NCBI RefSeq assembly: GCF_027812955.1
Contig: NZ_JAPYZV010000005.1
Location: 310,001 to 374,000, forward strand
DNA from: Pedococcus sp. 5OH_020
GTDB lineage: Bacteria > Actinomycetota > Actinomycetes > Actinomycetales > Dermatophilaceae
DNA: 64,000 nucleotides
Reading direction: 5' to 3'
Shown: in pieces, positions 7,512 through 16,673 of the stretch
How positions within the stretch are numbered: the first letter of the stretch is position 1
Layout: the number at the start of each line of letters is the position of its first letter
Notes under the pieces: generated by a model
Told to the model about the DNA's origin: nothing
What the model saw: the letters and a program-made list of their open reading frames with translations, nothing else
Database searches by the model: none
Program-made: the position numbers and the translations under genes

Positions 7512-10500
7512 ATGCGCACCCGTGACCTACACCGGCGAGGCTCTCGGTTCGCCCGCGGCGCACTGGTCGCCCTTGTGGCGGCCTCGGCCGCCCTGGCACA
7601 CAGCGGTACCGGTATGGCCTCCGTCGAGGACGTCGACCCAGCGCGCGGTCTCGCCACGCAGACGGACGAGGAGCACGCCCACACCGACCTGGTCGGCGTC
7701 TCCATGGAGCAGCTGGAGCGGACTGCCAACCCGGCCGTGGGACGGCGGCCCACGACCGGTGCCGCCGCGAGGCAGGCAGCCGCCGCCGTCGCGGCCGGCC
7801 CGGAGGTGTCGGGCTCGTGGGGCCCCGTCGTGCCCGCCGCCGTGGTGCCGGCCTTCACGGCGCTCCTTCCCAACGGCAAGGTCCTCATGTGGGACTCCGT
7901 CGGGGACAACGCCACGGAGTCCTACCCCGACCAGACGTTCACCCGGGCGGCCGTCTGGGACCCGGCCACGGGGGTCTCCACCAGGATCGACGTGGTCGGG
8001 GCCAACATATTCTGCGCCGGTTTCGTCCAGCTCTCGGACGGCCGCGTCTTCGTCGCGGGCGGGAACAAGGACCAGGCGCTCAACGGCATACGGCTGACGC
8101 ACATCTTCGACTGGGAGACCCTGACCTGGACACGAGGCCCCGACATGGCCGGCGAACGCTGGTACCCGTCTGTGGCGGCCCTCATGGACGGGCAGGCGCT
8201 GATCGTCGCCGGCGGCCCCACCATCGCCGAGATCAGGGGCGTCGACGGCTCCGTGCGACAGCTGCCCGGGATCACCGCACCGTCTGGCCGGGCCTACCCG
8301 TTCCTCCAGAGCGCACCGGACGGCCGGGTCCTCAACTCAGGCTCCGACAACGCGGTGCGCCGGCTGAACTGGTGGGGCACCGGCTCCCTCGAGGCCAGCA
8401 TCGGCCGGGACGGCGTGGACCGCAGCTACGGCAGCTATGCCACGTACGCGCCGGGACTCACCCTCGTCACAGGGGGCGGCTCGTCGACCGTCAACGGCGT
8501 CGCAGTCCCCTACAGCTCCACCTCGATCATCGACACCCGCTCGGGAACCCTCGCGACCAGGGCCGCCGCACCGATGGCGAACCGGCGACGCCAGCACAAC
8601 CTCACGCTGCTGCCGGACGGCACGCTTCTGGCGACCGGCGGCATGTCGGTCACCGGTGACGGCCTCATCAGCCTGGCGAACGCCGTCTACGCCGCGGAGC
8701 GCTGGGACCCGGCAGCTGACTCGTGGAGCACCCTGGCCAGCGCCTCCGTGGTGCGCCAGTACCACTCGACCGCCATGCTCCTGCCGGACGGCCGCGTGCT
8801 CACCGGTGGCGGCGGCATCTGTGGCTCCTGCCAACAGCAGGGCTACCTCCGCAAGGACATCGAGGTCTACTCGCCCCCGTACCTGTTCGCGCGCGACGGC
8901 AGCGGCAGCCTGGCGCCTCGACCGACGGTCGCGCAGGCTCCCTCGCAGGTCACCCTGGACCGGCCCTTCACGGTGAGCTCGCCGGAGGCCGCCCGGATCG
9001 CCAAGGCTGCCCTGATCCGGCTTGGGGCACCGACGCACTCCCAGGACCAGGGCCAGCGCTACCTACCCCTCAGCTTCACGACCTCCGGTCAGCAGGTGAC
9101 CATCACTGCACCTCCGAACGCCGCCGAGGCGCCTCCCGGCTACTACATGCTCTTCGTCGTGGACGTCGACGGGGTCCCCTCCGTGGCGCCCATCGTCCAG
9201 GTGAGGTCCGCCGCACCAGGCACCTTCCAAGGCGGTGCCACACGCTCGGGAGGTCCCGCCGCCATCGCCTACGCGGGCACGGGGGCGACCGGCGTCGCGC
9301 AGCCGCTCGAACCAGGGACGTGGCGGGCCTCGCGCGGCAACCTCGCCACCGTGGGGAACGACCAGACGAGCTCGCTTGACCTTGCCGCCGGGTGGGCAGC
9401 GACCATCTGCGTCGACGACGCCATGACGACCTGCACCACGATGCTGCCGGGTCCGGCGACGTCGCTGCCGACCGGCTTCGACAACGCCATCAGCGCCATC
9501 CGCGTCCAGCCGTACGACGGTGACACCCAGGCCCCGACCGCGCCGACGGGACTCACCGCGACAGGCGGCCTGAGCCGCACGGAACTCTCCTGGAGTGCAT
9601 CCTCGGACGATGTGGGAGTCACCGGGTATGCCGTACACCGCGGCACAGCCTCCGGGTTCACCCCCACTTCCCAGACTCTGGTGGCAACGGTGACCGGGAC
9701 GTCGTACACCGACAGCCCTCTTGCGGCCGGCCGGTACTACTACCAGGTCACCGCCCACGACCTGGCGGGCAACACGAGCGCACCCTCACAGGAGGCAACG
9801 GCTCTCGTGACGGCTGACACGACGGCGCCCACGGTCTCCGTCACCTCCCCAACGGCCGGCTCCTCCGTCTCCGGCACCGTTTCGGTCACGGCAACGGCGG
9901 GTGACGACACGGGGGTCTCCTCGGTGCAGCTGCGCCTGGACGGGACCCCACTGGGAGGCCCGGACACGTCGCCTCCCTACCAGGCCATCTGGAACACCAC
10001 CTCGAGCACCAACGGCTTCCACACGGTCAGCGCCACGGCGACGGACGCCGCGGGCAATGTGGGCTCCTCCACGGCCGTCACGGTGACAGTGTCGAATGCG
10101 ACACCACCGCCGCCCGGCCTGGTGGGGGCCTGGTCCTTCGACGCGGGCTCCGGCACCACGGCTACTGACTCTTCCGGCCAGGGCAACACCGGCACTCTGA
10201 ACGGGCCGTCGTGGACCTCCAGCGGCCGCCTGGGTGGCGCACTGGTCTTCGACGGAGTCAACGACCGGGTCGATATCGCCGACAGCACGAGCCTGGGGCT
10301 GACCTCGGGGATGACCCTGGAGGCTTGGGTGCGCCCCACCACCACCAGCGGCTGGCGCTCCGTGCTCGTCAAGGAGCGCCCCGGCGGCAGGGCCTACTCG
10401 TTGTACTCGAGTGACGCCAGCAGCCACCCGTCGTCCGTCCTACGGCTCAAGTCCGACGTGGCCGTCGCGGGTCCGGCGGTGTTGCCCGTCGGCACCTGGT

Positions 10501-10733
10501 CCCATGTTGCCAGCACGTATGACGGTGTGACGCACCGGTTGTACGTCAACGGGCTGCAGGTCGCGGCGGTTCCCCGCAGCGGCAAGATCGGCACGTCGGC
10601 CAAGCCTTTGCGCATCGGCGGCAACACCATCGCCGGCGAGTGGTTCAGCGGAGCCATCGACGAGGTCCGGGTCTACAACCGTGCGCTGAGCGCCGCCGAG
10701 GTCGCGGCCGACCAGAGCCGCCCCCTTCCCTGA
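7512..10733 (+). CDS. Secreted copper radical oxidase (galactose/glyoxal oxidase-like, AA5) with FN3, Ig-like and LamG modules
   Basis: A 1073-residue exported enzyme. Order: an Arg-rich signal peptide, a linker, a kelch propeller of the galactose/glyoxal oxidase type, the galactose-oxidase C-terminal Ig-like domain (to about 570), a short domain, an FN3 domain (about 675-760), a bacterial Ig-like domain and a C-terminal LamG/concanavalin module. The radical-copper residues appear intact: Cys168 (NIFCAG) with Tyr218 (RWYPS) for the thioether pair, Tyr417-His418 (RQYHS), and His509 (THSQDQ). The family oxidises primary alcohols or aldehydes with O2, making H2O2. The modules suggest polysaccharide binding. 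Start 7512 follows GAGAGG; the earlier GTG at 7467 is not needed. Substrate unknown. Confidence 0.87.
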   Translation: MRTRDLHRRGSRFARGALVALVAASAALAHSGTGMASVEDVDPARGLATQTDEEHAHTDLVGVSMEQLERTANPAVGRRPTTGAAARQAAAAVAAGPEVSGSWGPVVPAAVVPAFTALLPNGKVLMWDSVGDNATESYPDQTFTRAAVWDPATGVSTRIDVVGANIFCAGFVQLSDGRVFVAGGNKDQALNGIRLTHIFDWETLTWTRGPDMAGERWYPSVAALMDGQALIVAGGPTIAEIRGVDGSVRQLPGITAPSGRAYPFLQSAPDGRVLNSGSDNAVRRLNWWGTGSLEASIGRDGVDRSYGSYATYAPGLTLVTGGGSSTVNGVAVPYSSTSIIDTRSGTLATRAAAPMANRRRQHNLTLLPDGTLLATGGMSVTGDGLISLANAVYAAERWDPAADSWSTLASASVVRQYHSTAMLLPDGRVLTGGGGICGSCQQQGYLRKDIEVYSPPYLFARDGSGSLAPRPTVAQAPSQVTLDRPFTVSSPEAARIAKAALIRLGAPTHSQDQGQRYLPLSFTTSGQQVTITAPPNAAEAPPGYYMLFVVDVDGVPSVAPIVQVRSAAPGTFQGGATRSGGPAAIAYAGTGATGVAQPLEPGTWRASRGNLATVGNDQTSSLDLAAGWAATICVDDAMTTCTTMLPGPATSLPTGFDNAISAIRVQPYDGDTQAPTAPTGLTATGGLSRTELSWSASSDDVGVTGYAVHRGTASGFTPTSQTLVATVTGTSYTDSPLAAGRYYYQVTAHDLAGNTSAPSQEATALVTADTTAPTVSVTSPTAGSSVSGTVSVTATAGDDTGVSSVQLRLDGTPLGGPDTSPPYQAIWNTTSSTNGFHTVSATATDAAGNVGSSTAVTVTVSNATPPPPGLVGAWSFDAGSGTTATDSSGQGNTGTLNGPSWTSSGRLGGALVFDGVNDRVDIADSTSLGLTSGMTLEAWVRPTTTSGWRSVLVKERPGGRAYSLYSSDASSHPSSVLRLKSDVAVAGPAVLPVGTWSHVASTYDGVTHRLYVNGLQVAAVPRSGKIGTSAKPLRIGGNTIAGEWFSGAIDEVRVYNRALSAAEVAADQSRPLP

Positions 10734-10781
10734 CTCGTTCCCGGCAGCGTGGTACCTCTCGAACACCGCCGAGCCGCACCG

Positions 10782-11180
10782 TCACTCAGTGATCGTGTCG
10801 GCATGGCGATGGGCCACGCGCCATTCACCACCCTCGCGGCGGTACACCTGAGTGGCCCGCAACGTGTAGGAGCGCGGCTGACCGTCCACGGACGCCGAGG
10901 TGTGCTCGAGGCCCGCGGTGTACGCCAGGTCGCCCACGACGTCGTACGCCAGGACCTCACAGCGGTACGAGATGCAGTCGGAGAAGCTGTGCCCCAGAGC
11001 GCCGAACAGCTCGTCGAGCTCGCGCTGGCCTTGGGCGTTGCGCCAGGCCCCCAGGACACTGACTGGTTCATGGCGGGACCACAGGGCCCGTCGGGGTGCC
11101 GGGTCGCCGTTATGGAGGGCGAGCTCTGCCTGGTACAGCGTGGTCCTGACCCACGCCAGGAACTCTTCACGGTCACTCAT
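10782..11180 (-). CDS. SnoaL/NTF2-like protein
   Basis: A 132-residue protein of the SnoaL-like/DUF4440 cone fold: an N-terminal helix (EEFLAWVRTTLYQAELAL), the HNGDPAPRRALWSRHEPVSVLG segment [shared core NGDPAPRRALWSRHEPVSVL], a central AYTAGLEHTSASVDG strand and the closing YRREGGEWRVAHRHAD. Members may be small enzymes or binding proteins; nothing here says which. A truncated relative of the same subfamily is found at 53702. It is convergent with the oxidase gene. Confidence 0.82.
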   Translation of the reverse strand: MSDREEFLAWVRTTLYQAELALHNGDPAPRRALWSRHEPVSVLGAWRNAQGQRELDELFGALGHSFSDCISYRCEVLAYDVVGDLAYTAGLEHTSASVDGQPRSYTLRATQVYRREGGEWRVAHRHADTITE

Positions 11181-11246
11181 GCACCCAGAATGCCGCCTCG
11201 GAGCCCAGGTCGGGCGCTCGCCGGCGCACGGCGCGTGCTTCGTCGG

Positions 11247-11453
11247 TCAGGTCGCCTGGGATGCCGTGTCCAGGTACTCCGGCTGCAGCGACTTGACGGC
11301 TTCCTCCAAAGTCTCGAACCGGCCCTGCAGCCGCCCTGCGAGGTCACGCGCCTCGAAACCCACGCCGAAGTCACCGTCGACGTTGCCCAGCGCCGCGCCA
11401 AGCTCGTCGAAGATGCGGAAGTGCCCGCGGGACAACCGGGTGGTCACTGTCAT
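11247..11453 (-). CDS. Small conserved-looking protein of unknown function (68 aa)
   Basis: The frame has good actinobacterial codon use, an ATG, and a weak GAAGG site 4 bases upstream. A plausible promoter lies about 40 bp further up. The protein is acidic with a repeated helix pattern (IFDELGAALGN, RFETLEEAVKSLQPEYL). I do not recognise it. A competing frame at 11177-11401 is less convincing. Confidence 0.5.
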   Translation of the reverse strand: MTVTTRLSRGHFRIFDELGAALGNVDGDFGVGFEARDLAGRLQGRFETLEEAVKSLQPEYLDTASQAT

Positions 11454-11491
11454 CGGCCTTCACTCTCAAGACGGACGTGCGCTGTGAGCCG

Positions 11492-11521
11492 ATAGTAAAG
11501 GGGAGGTAAAGATCCCTTCAA
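11492..11521 (-). promoter_or_regulatory. Candidate promoter for the 68-aa gene
   Basis: On the minus strand TTGAAG (11521-11516) and TACTAT (11497-11492) are separated by 18 bases in an unusually AT-rich patch between the small gene and larB. It is a reasonable housekeeping-type match but not a strong one. Confidence 0.35.
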
Positions 11522-11653
11522 GGATTGGTCAAGGCCGTGGGCGATACTCGGAGAATGTTGGGCCGAACAGGCTAGGTACGACCACAGCCCGCGCCCAGTG
11601 CGAACGGTTGGCGTGCCAGCGGTCAGGACCGGCGGTCAGGAGCCATCCGGCAG

Positions 11654-12355
11654 TCAGGAGCCATCCGCCTGCGGTACCGACGCGGCGACCTGGGCTGCGA
11701 AGTGCCCTGCGCCGTACCCGTTGTCGATGTTGACCACCGCCACCCCGGGCGCACAGCTGTTGAGCATCGTCAGGAGGGGAGCCAGCCCCTCGAAGGCAGC
11801 CCCGTACCCCACGGACGTCGGCACTGCCACGACCGGAGCCGAGACCAACCCCGCCACGACGGTCGGCAGGGCACCGTCCATCCCTGCCACCACGACGATG
11901 CAGCGCGCGGACCGGAGCTGCTCGAGCCGCCCCAGCACCCGATGCAGGCCTGCCACACCCACGTCCACCACGAGCTCGGCGGACCTGCCCAGGTGTCGAG
12001 CTGTGAGCAGCGCCTCGGCGGCCACCGGGAGATCCGACGTTCCAGCGGCGACCACGAGCACGGGTCCACCGGTCGGGACAGGAGGCTCCGCCGGCCAGGC
12101 GAGCAGCCTCGCCGTCTCGTCGTACGCGGCATCCGGCAGCCGCGCCAGCACCGCCGCGGCATGCTGCGGCTGTGCCCGCGTGAACAGCGTGCGGGCCCCG
12201 CGGCGCCCGACCTCCGCAGCGATCGCACCCACGTGCACGGCCGTCTTGCCTTCGCAGTAGACGGCTTCGGGATAACCCCGTCGAGCGGCGCGGTCGAGGT
12301 CCAGCTCGGCAATGCCCCGCAGCTGGTCCCCCGGCTGCCACGCCGGGTCAGCCAC
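11654..12355 (-). CDS. larB: LarB, pyridinium-3,5-biscarboxylic acid mononucleotide synthase
   Basis: A 233-residue protein. In established biochemistry LarB carboxylates and hydrolyses nicotinic acid adenine dinucleotide, the first step of the nickel-pincer cofactor (NPN) pathway. The C-terminal half carries the AIR-carboxylase (PurE-like) fold: VLVVAAGTSDLPVAAEA, then VVVAGMDGALPTVVAGL and VAVPTSVGYGAAFEG. The N-terminal half contains the LarB-specific segment around PEAVYCEGKT. The GTG start lies inside the last 8 bases of larE, so the two are translationally coupled. Together with larE it is divergent from larA. Confidence 0.93.
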   Translation of the reverse strand: MADPAWQPGDQLRGIAELDLDRAARRGYPEAVYCEGKTAVHVGAIAAEVGRRGARTLFTRAQPQHAAAVLARLPDAAYDETARLLAWPAEPPVPTGGPVLVVAAGTSDLPVAAEALLTARHLGRSAELVVDVGVAGLHRVLGRLEQLRSARCIVVVAGMDGALPTVVAGLVSAPVVAVPTSVGYGAAFEGLAPLLTMLNSCAPGVAVVNIDNGYGAGHFAAQVAASVPQADGS

Positions 12356-13199
12356 GTCCGACCGCCACCAGCGGAAGGGTGAACGCGCCTGACTGGAGAC
12401 CCGCGAGATCCACTGTGACGAAACGGAAGCCGGCCGTTCTGACGGCCGCTCTCACCCGGTCACGCATCGCAGGCTCTAGGGCCCTCGTCAGGTCCTCAGT
12501 CGGCAGCTCGACGCGGGCGACCTCTCCGTGGTGCCGCACGCGGCAGTCGACGAACCCCAGGGAGCGCAGGCCCGCCTCCGCAGCCTCCACCTGGGCGAGC
12601 TTCTCGGGCGACACCTCCTCGAAGTGTGGGATCCGTGAGGCGAGGCAGGGGGCGGCCGGCTTGTCGGCACAGGGCAGCTCCAGCGCCCGGGCGATGCGGC
12701 GTACGGCCGCCTTGTCCAGACCGGCGTCGGCCAGCGGCCGCAGCACGTGGTGGTCGGTCGCGGCGCGTGATCCCGGGCGGTCGAGGCGGCGGGCGTCGTC
12801 GGCGTTCTCGCCGTAGGCGACGGCATCGAGCCCGTACTGCTCGACGACGGAGTCGGCGATGCGGGTGAACAGCTCGTCCTTGCAGTGGAAGCACCGGTCG
12901 GGACCATTGCGCTGGTATGCCGGGTTGTCAGCTTCATGGGTGGGGACCTCGACGACGGGGGCGCCGATGAAGGAGGCCACCTCGTGGGCGCCCGAGCGCT
13001 CGTCACGGGCGAGGCTCGCAGACACCCCCAGGACCGCGACGACCCGCTGGGGCCCGAGCGCGCGAACGGCGAGGGCGAGCAGCGTGGCGGAGTCGACCCC
13101 GCCCGAGTACGCGACGCCGACGCGTCGATAGCCGGAGAGGCTTTCGAGGACGTGGTCGACAGCCTGCTGGTCCGAGCCGAACGTGACGTCGTGGTGCAT
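12348..13199 (-). CDS. larE: LarE, ATP-dependent sulfur insertase for the nickel-pincer cofactor
   Basis: A 283-residue PP-loop protein (AYSGGVDSATLL near residue 30) that adenylates the cofactor precursor and transfers sulfur to it. Cysteines are visible in RCFHCKDEL, LPCADKP and APCLASRIP. The last corresponds to the sacrificial or cluster-binding cysteine position of known LarE enzymes. The extra cysteines leave open whether this one is the single-sacrificial-Cys or the iron-sulfur type. Start 13199 follows GGTGAGGAGC. The open frame extends upstream to 14147, but that part is antisense to larA and rejected. Confidence 0.93.
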   Translation of the reverse strand: MHHDVTFGSDQQAVDHVLESLSGYRRVGVAYSGGVDSATLLALAVRALGPQRVVAVLGVSASLARDERSGAHEVASFIGAPVVEVPTHEADNPAYQRNGPDRCFHCKDELFTRIADSVVEQYGLDAVAYGENADDARRLDRPGSRAATDHHVLRPLADAGLDKAAVRRIARALELPCADKPAAPCLASRIPHFEEVSPEKLAQVEAAEAGLRSLGFVDCRVRHHGEVARVELPTEDLTRALEPAMRDRVRAAVRTAGFRFVTVDLAGLQSGAFTLPLVAVGRG

Positions 13200-13335
13200 G
13201 CTCCTCACCTTCTCACCTGTGTCCTCTGCATGCGCAGCGCGCCATGTTGGGCACCCGCGGGCACCGGCGTCCACAGGTTGCCACCAGCTGTCCGGGCGTC
13301 TTGCCAGACCCCGGACCCGAGGCAAGAGTGAGGCC

Positions 13336-14631
13336 ATGACGACGACCACCGAGGAGAGCCCCGCGCAGGCGGCCGGGCGCGCCGCACGCCTTGGCGACGA
13401 GCACGGCGTACTCACCGCCGAGCAGGTGAAGGGCTTCATCGCCGAACAGCTCGCGGCGACCGACGTCGACGGCAAGAGCGTCTGCATCGTCGTCCCCGAC
13501 GGGACCCGCACCTGTCCCCTACCCCTGCTGGTCGGGGCGGTCCACGCTGCGCTGCACGGTCGCGCGACGCGGATGACCACCCTGATCGCGCTCGGCACGC
13601 ACCAGCCGATGAGTGAGCAGGCGCTGGCGCGGCACCTGGGGTACGAGCCCGGCCGGCTCGAGGAGACGTATCCGGGGATGACGGTCGTCAACCACGAGTG
13701 GTGGGACCCGGACACGTTCGCTGACCTCGGCACCATCCCCGCGTCACGCCTCGCAGAGCTCTCGGAGGGTCGGCTCACGATGGACGTCCCGGTGCTGCTC
13801 AACAAGGCGGTGGTGGAGCACGACATCGCCCTCGTGGTGGGGCCGGTGCTGCCGCATGAGGTCGTCGGCATCTCCGGCGGCAACAAGTACTTCTTCCCCG
13901 GTGTCGCGGGCCAGGACATCATCGACGTCTCGCACTGGATCGGGGCGCTGATCACGTCCGCCGAGATCATCGGCACGACGTCCGTCACTCCGGTCCGGGC
14001 CCTCATCAACGAGGGCGCCGCCCTCGTCCCCGCCGAGAAGCTGGCCTTCTGCGTCGTCGGCGAGGCCGGGACCACCGACCTGCACTCCATCTCGTTCGGC
14101 GACACCATCGCGTCCTGGGCGAGCGCGGCAGAGGTCTGCGCAGCCACTCACGTCCACTACCTCGACGCCCCCGTCGCGCGGGTCATCTCGGTGATCCCAC
14201 CGATGTACGAGGACATCTGGACCGGCGCCAAGGGCTTCTACAAGCTCGAGCCCGTGGTCGCCGACGGAGGTGAGGTGATCCTCTACGCGCCCCACATCAC
14301 CTCGATCTCCACGAGCCACCCGGAGATCCTCGAGATCGGCTACCACTGCCGCGACTACTTCGTGAAGCAGTGGGACCGCTTCAAGCACATCCACTGGGGC
14401 ACCCTGGCTCACTCCACCCACCTGCGGGGGGCCGGCACGTACGACCCGGAGACCGGGCAGGAGCGGCTTCGGGTCAAGGTCACCCTTGCCACCCGCATCC
14501 CAGAGGAGCAGTGCCGGCAGGCGAACCTGGGCTACGTCGACCTCGCCTCGATCGATCTTGCGGCAGCCGAGGCCGACGGCGAGACCTTCGTGGTGCCCAA
14601 TGCGGGCGAGGTCCTCTTCCGGCTGCGTTGA
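13336..14631 (+). CDS. larA: LarA-family nickel-dependent 2-hydroxyacid racemase/epimerase
   Basis: A 431-residue member of the lactate racemase superfamily. Key residues are visible: the DGTR motif near 55, GTHQP with His89, PHEVVGISGGNK with His174 and Lys184 (the lysine that holds the nickel-pincer nucleotide), and SHW with His200 (nickel ligand). The superfamily includes racemases and epimerases for lactate, malate, phenyllactate and sugar acids such as gluconate, so the substrate cannot be assumed to be lactate. Its place between the cofactor genes and a beta-glucuronidase argues for a sugar-derived acid, by inference. The ATG at 13336 starts the conserved region; 13183 is upstream noise. 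A hairpin follows the stop. Confidence 0.88.
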   Translation: MTTTTEESPAQAAGRAARLGDEHGVLTAEQVKGFIAEQLAATDVDGKSVCIVVPDGTRTCPLPLLVGAVHAALHGRATRMTTLIALGTHQPMSEQALARHLGYEPGRLEETYPGMTVVNHEWWDPDTFADLGTIPASRLAELSEGRLTMDVPVLLNKAVVEHDIALVVGPVLPHEVVGISGGNKYFFPGVAGQDIIDVSHWIGALITSAEIIGTTSVTPVRALINEGAALVPAEKLAFCVVGEAGTTDLHSISFGDTIASWASAAEVCAATHVHYLDAPVARVISVIPPMYEDIWTGAKGFYKLEPVVADGGEVILYAPHITSISTSHPEILEIGYHCRDYFVKQWDRFKHIHWGTLAHSTHLRGAGTYDPETGQERLRVKVTLATRIPEEQCRQANLGYVDLASIDLAAAEADGETFVVPNAGEVLFRLR

Positions 14632-14646
14632 GCCGTCGTCGTACGC

Positions 14647-14673
14647 GATCACGGCGGTGGCTGCACCGTGATC
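14647..14673 (+). terminator. Hairpin after larA
   Basis: The perfect 8-bp stem GATCACGG/CCGTGATC with an 11-base loop starts 15 bp after the larA stop. It has no U-tract. If it terminates, the beta-glucuronidase gene needs its own promoter. Confidence 0.5.
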
Positions 14674-14692
14674 TCCCGGGCGTCCGTGGCAA

Positions 14693-14702
14693 TTGCCGGC
14701 AA
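14693..14702. promoter_or_regulatory. Palindrome upstream of the beta-glucuronidase gene
   Basis: A perfect 10-bp palindrome, TTGCCGGCAA, with a central CG lies 95 bp before the uidA start and just after the larA hairpin. It resembles LacI-family operator cores and may be a target of one of the two LacI regulators in the window. Confidence 0.35.
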
Positions 14703-14797
14703 CCGCTTGGACCTCCTGCCCAACTCCTGGGTCAATGGTGACAACCACCCCGACCTGGCAACCACCCGATAGACACTGCGAATGCGAGAGGCCCATC

Positions 14798-16579
14798 ATG
14801 CTGCGCCCCCAGGACACCTCCACCCGCGAGCGGAAGACGCTGGACGGCATCTGGGCGTTCCGGCTGGATGCCGACGCGGTGGGCGTGCAGAACCGCTGGT
14901 ATGCCGGCTCGCTCACCGAGGCGCGCGACATGGCGGTGCCGGCAAGCTTCAACGACCTCACGGCTGACGCGGCGGTTCGCGACCACGTCGGCGACGCCTG
15001 GTACCAGCGGACCGTGCGGGTGCCCCGGGGCTGGGACGGACACAGGGTGGTCCTGCACTTCGAGTCGGCCACGCACCGCGCCACCGTCTGGGTCGACGAC
15101 CTCGAGGTCGTCCGCCATGAGGGTGGCTACACCCCGTTCGAGGCCGACATCACCGACCTCGTCACGCCGGGCGAAGTGATCCGGGTCACCGCCCTGGTGA
15201 ACACCTCGCTGAGCTTCCAGTCCATCCCTCCCGGAGTCGTGGAGCAGACTGCGGCCGGCCCCCGTCAGAGGTACTGGCACGACTTCTTCAACTACGCAGG
15301 ACTGCACCGCTCGGTGTGGCTGTCCGCCACGCCAGGGGCTCGCATCGAGGACCTCACCGTCACGACAGGTTTCCTCGGGAGCACCGGCTCGGTGGGCTGG
15401 ACCGTCCAGGCCGTCGACCGCGAGGAGCTCGAGGTACACGTGGTGCTCAGGAACGCACAGGGCGACGAGGTCGCCACCGGCATCGGCGAGTACGGCTCAC
15501 TCGAGGTGCCCGACGTCAGGCTGTGGGCTCCGGGGAGCCCCTACCTGTACGACCTCGAGGTCCAGCTCGTCGACCACGGTGGGACGGTCCGCGACTCCAT
15601 CCACCAGCACGTCGGCGTCCGCACCGTCGAGGTCCGCGGCACTGAGTTCCTCGTCAACGGAGAGCCCTTCTACTTCAGGGGGTTCGGCATGCATGAGGAC
15701 CACGCGGTGCTCGGCAAGGGACACAACAACGCGCACCTCGTCCACGACTTCGAGCTGCTGCACTGGATCGGCGCGAACTCGTTCCGCACGTCGCACTACC
15801 CGTACAGCGAGGACGTGCTCGACTACGCGGACAGGCATGGGATCGTCGTGATCGACGAGACCGCGGCGGTCGGGCTCAACATGGGCCTCGGCGGCGGGAT
15901 CCTCGGCGGCCAGGGCTACACCACCTTCTCCCCCGAGACCATCAACGACACCACGCGAGAGGTCCATGCGCAGGCGATCCGCGAGCTCGTCGCCCGCGAC
16001 AAGAACCATCCCAGCGTGGTGCTCTGGTCGGTCGCCAACGAGCCGGAGTCACAGACGGAGGCCGCCGAGAGCTACTTCCGGCCGCTGTTCGACGTGGCGC
16101 GACAGGCGGACCCCACCCGGCCCGTGGGCTTCGTCAACGTCATGCTGGCCCCGCACGGTGAGTGCCGCGTGTCGCAGTTCGCCGACGTGCTCATGCTCAA
16201 CCGCTACTACGGCTGGTACGTGCACACCGGTGACCTGGCTGCCGCGGAGGACGCGTGGCGCCGCGAGCTGCAGAGCTGGGCATCGGACGGCAAGCCGATC
16301 GTCATCACCGAGTACGGCGCCGACACGCTCAGCGGCAACCACTCCCTCATCCCGCAGCCCTGGAGCGAGGAGTACCAGGTCGAGTACCTGGAGATGAACC
16401 ATCGGGTGTTCGACTCCGTCGAGGCCGTCGTCGGAGAGCAGGTCTGGAACTTCGCCGACTTCGCGACGACGTCCGGCATCGTGCGGGTCGACGGCAACAA
16501 GAAGGGCGTGTTCACGCGCGACCGCCGCCCGAAGTCCGCCGCGTTCGCGCTGCGCCGTCGCTGGACCGAGGCGAGGTGA
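14798..16579 (+). CDS. uidA: Beta-glucuronidase, glycoside hydrolase family 2
   Basis: A 593-residue GH2 enzyme: sugar-binding domain (residues about 15-180), Ig-like domain, and TIM barrel from about 285. The acid/base Glu415 is in ANEPES and the nucleophile Glu505 in ITEYGAD. The glucuronide-selective NxK motif is present in GNKKGVFTRDRRPKS (Asn567, Lys569), which separates glucuronidases from beta-galactosidases. No signal peptide is visible, so it acts in the cytoplasm on imported glucuronides. The ATG at 14798 starts the typical MLRPQDTxTRExKTLDGxW N-terminus; the frame upstream is larA trailer. It lies between larA and larC. Confidence 0.95.
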   Translation: MLRPQDTSTRERKTLDGIWAFRLDADAVGVQNRWYAGSLTEARDMAVPASFNDLTADAAVRDHVGDAWYQRTVRVPRGWDGHRVVLHFESATHRATVWVDDLEVVRHEGGYTPFEADITDLVTPGEVIRVTALVNTSLSFQSIPPGVVEQTAAGPRQRYWHDFFNYAGLHRSVWLSATPGARIEDLTVTTGFLGSTGSVGWTVQAVDREELEVHVVLRNAQGDEVATGIGEYGSLEVPDVRLWAPGSPYLYDLEVQLVDHGGTVRDSIHQHVGVRTVEVRGTEFLVNGEPFYFRGFGMHEDHAVLGKGHNNAHLVHDFELLHWIGANSFRTSHYPYSEDVLDYADRHGIVVIDETAAVGLNMGLGGGILGGQGYTTFSPETINDTTREVHAQAIRELVARDKNHPSVVLWSVANEPESQTEAAESYFRPLFDVARQADPTRPVGFVNVMLAPHGECRVSQFADVLMLNRYYGWYVHTGDLAAAEDAWRRELQSWASDGKPIVITEYGADTLSGNHSLIPQPWSEEYQVEYLEMNHRVFDSVEAVVGEQVWNFADFATTSGIVRVDGNKKGVFTRDRRPKSAAFALRRRWTEAR

Positions 16580-16673
16580 CGTGGGCGTCGGTTGAGGCCG
16601 GACACGCCCCGGAGCACCTGCGTCGCCGGTTCCCTGCCAACGGAACGGGGCTGCCCGGCTACCGTGCTTCTCC

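Noticed and set aside
13200-14147. Upstream extension of the larE frame
   Set aside because: It lies antisense to larA, which is well conserved; a strong ribosome site and the normal LarE N-terminus mark 13199.
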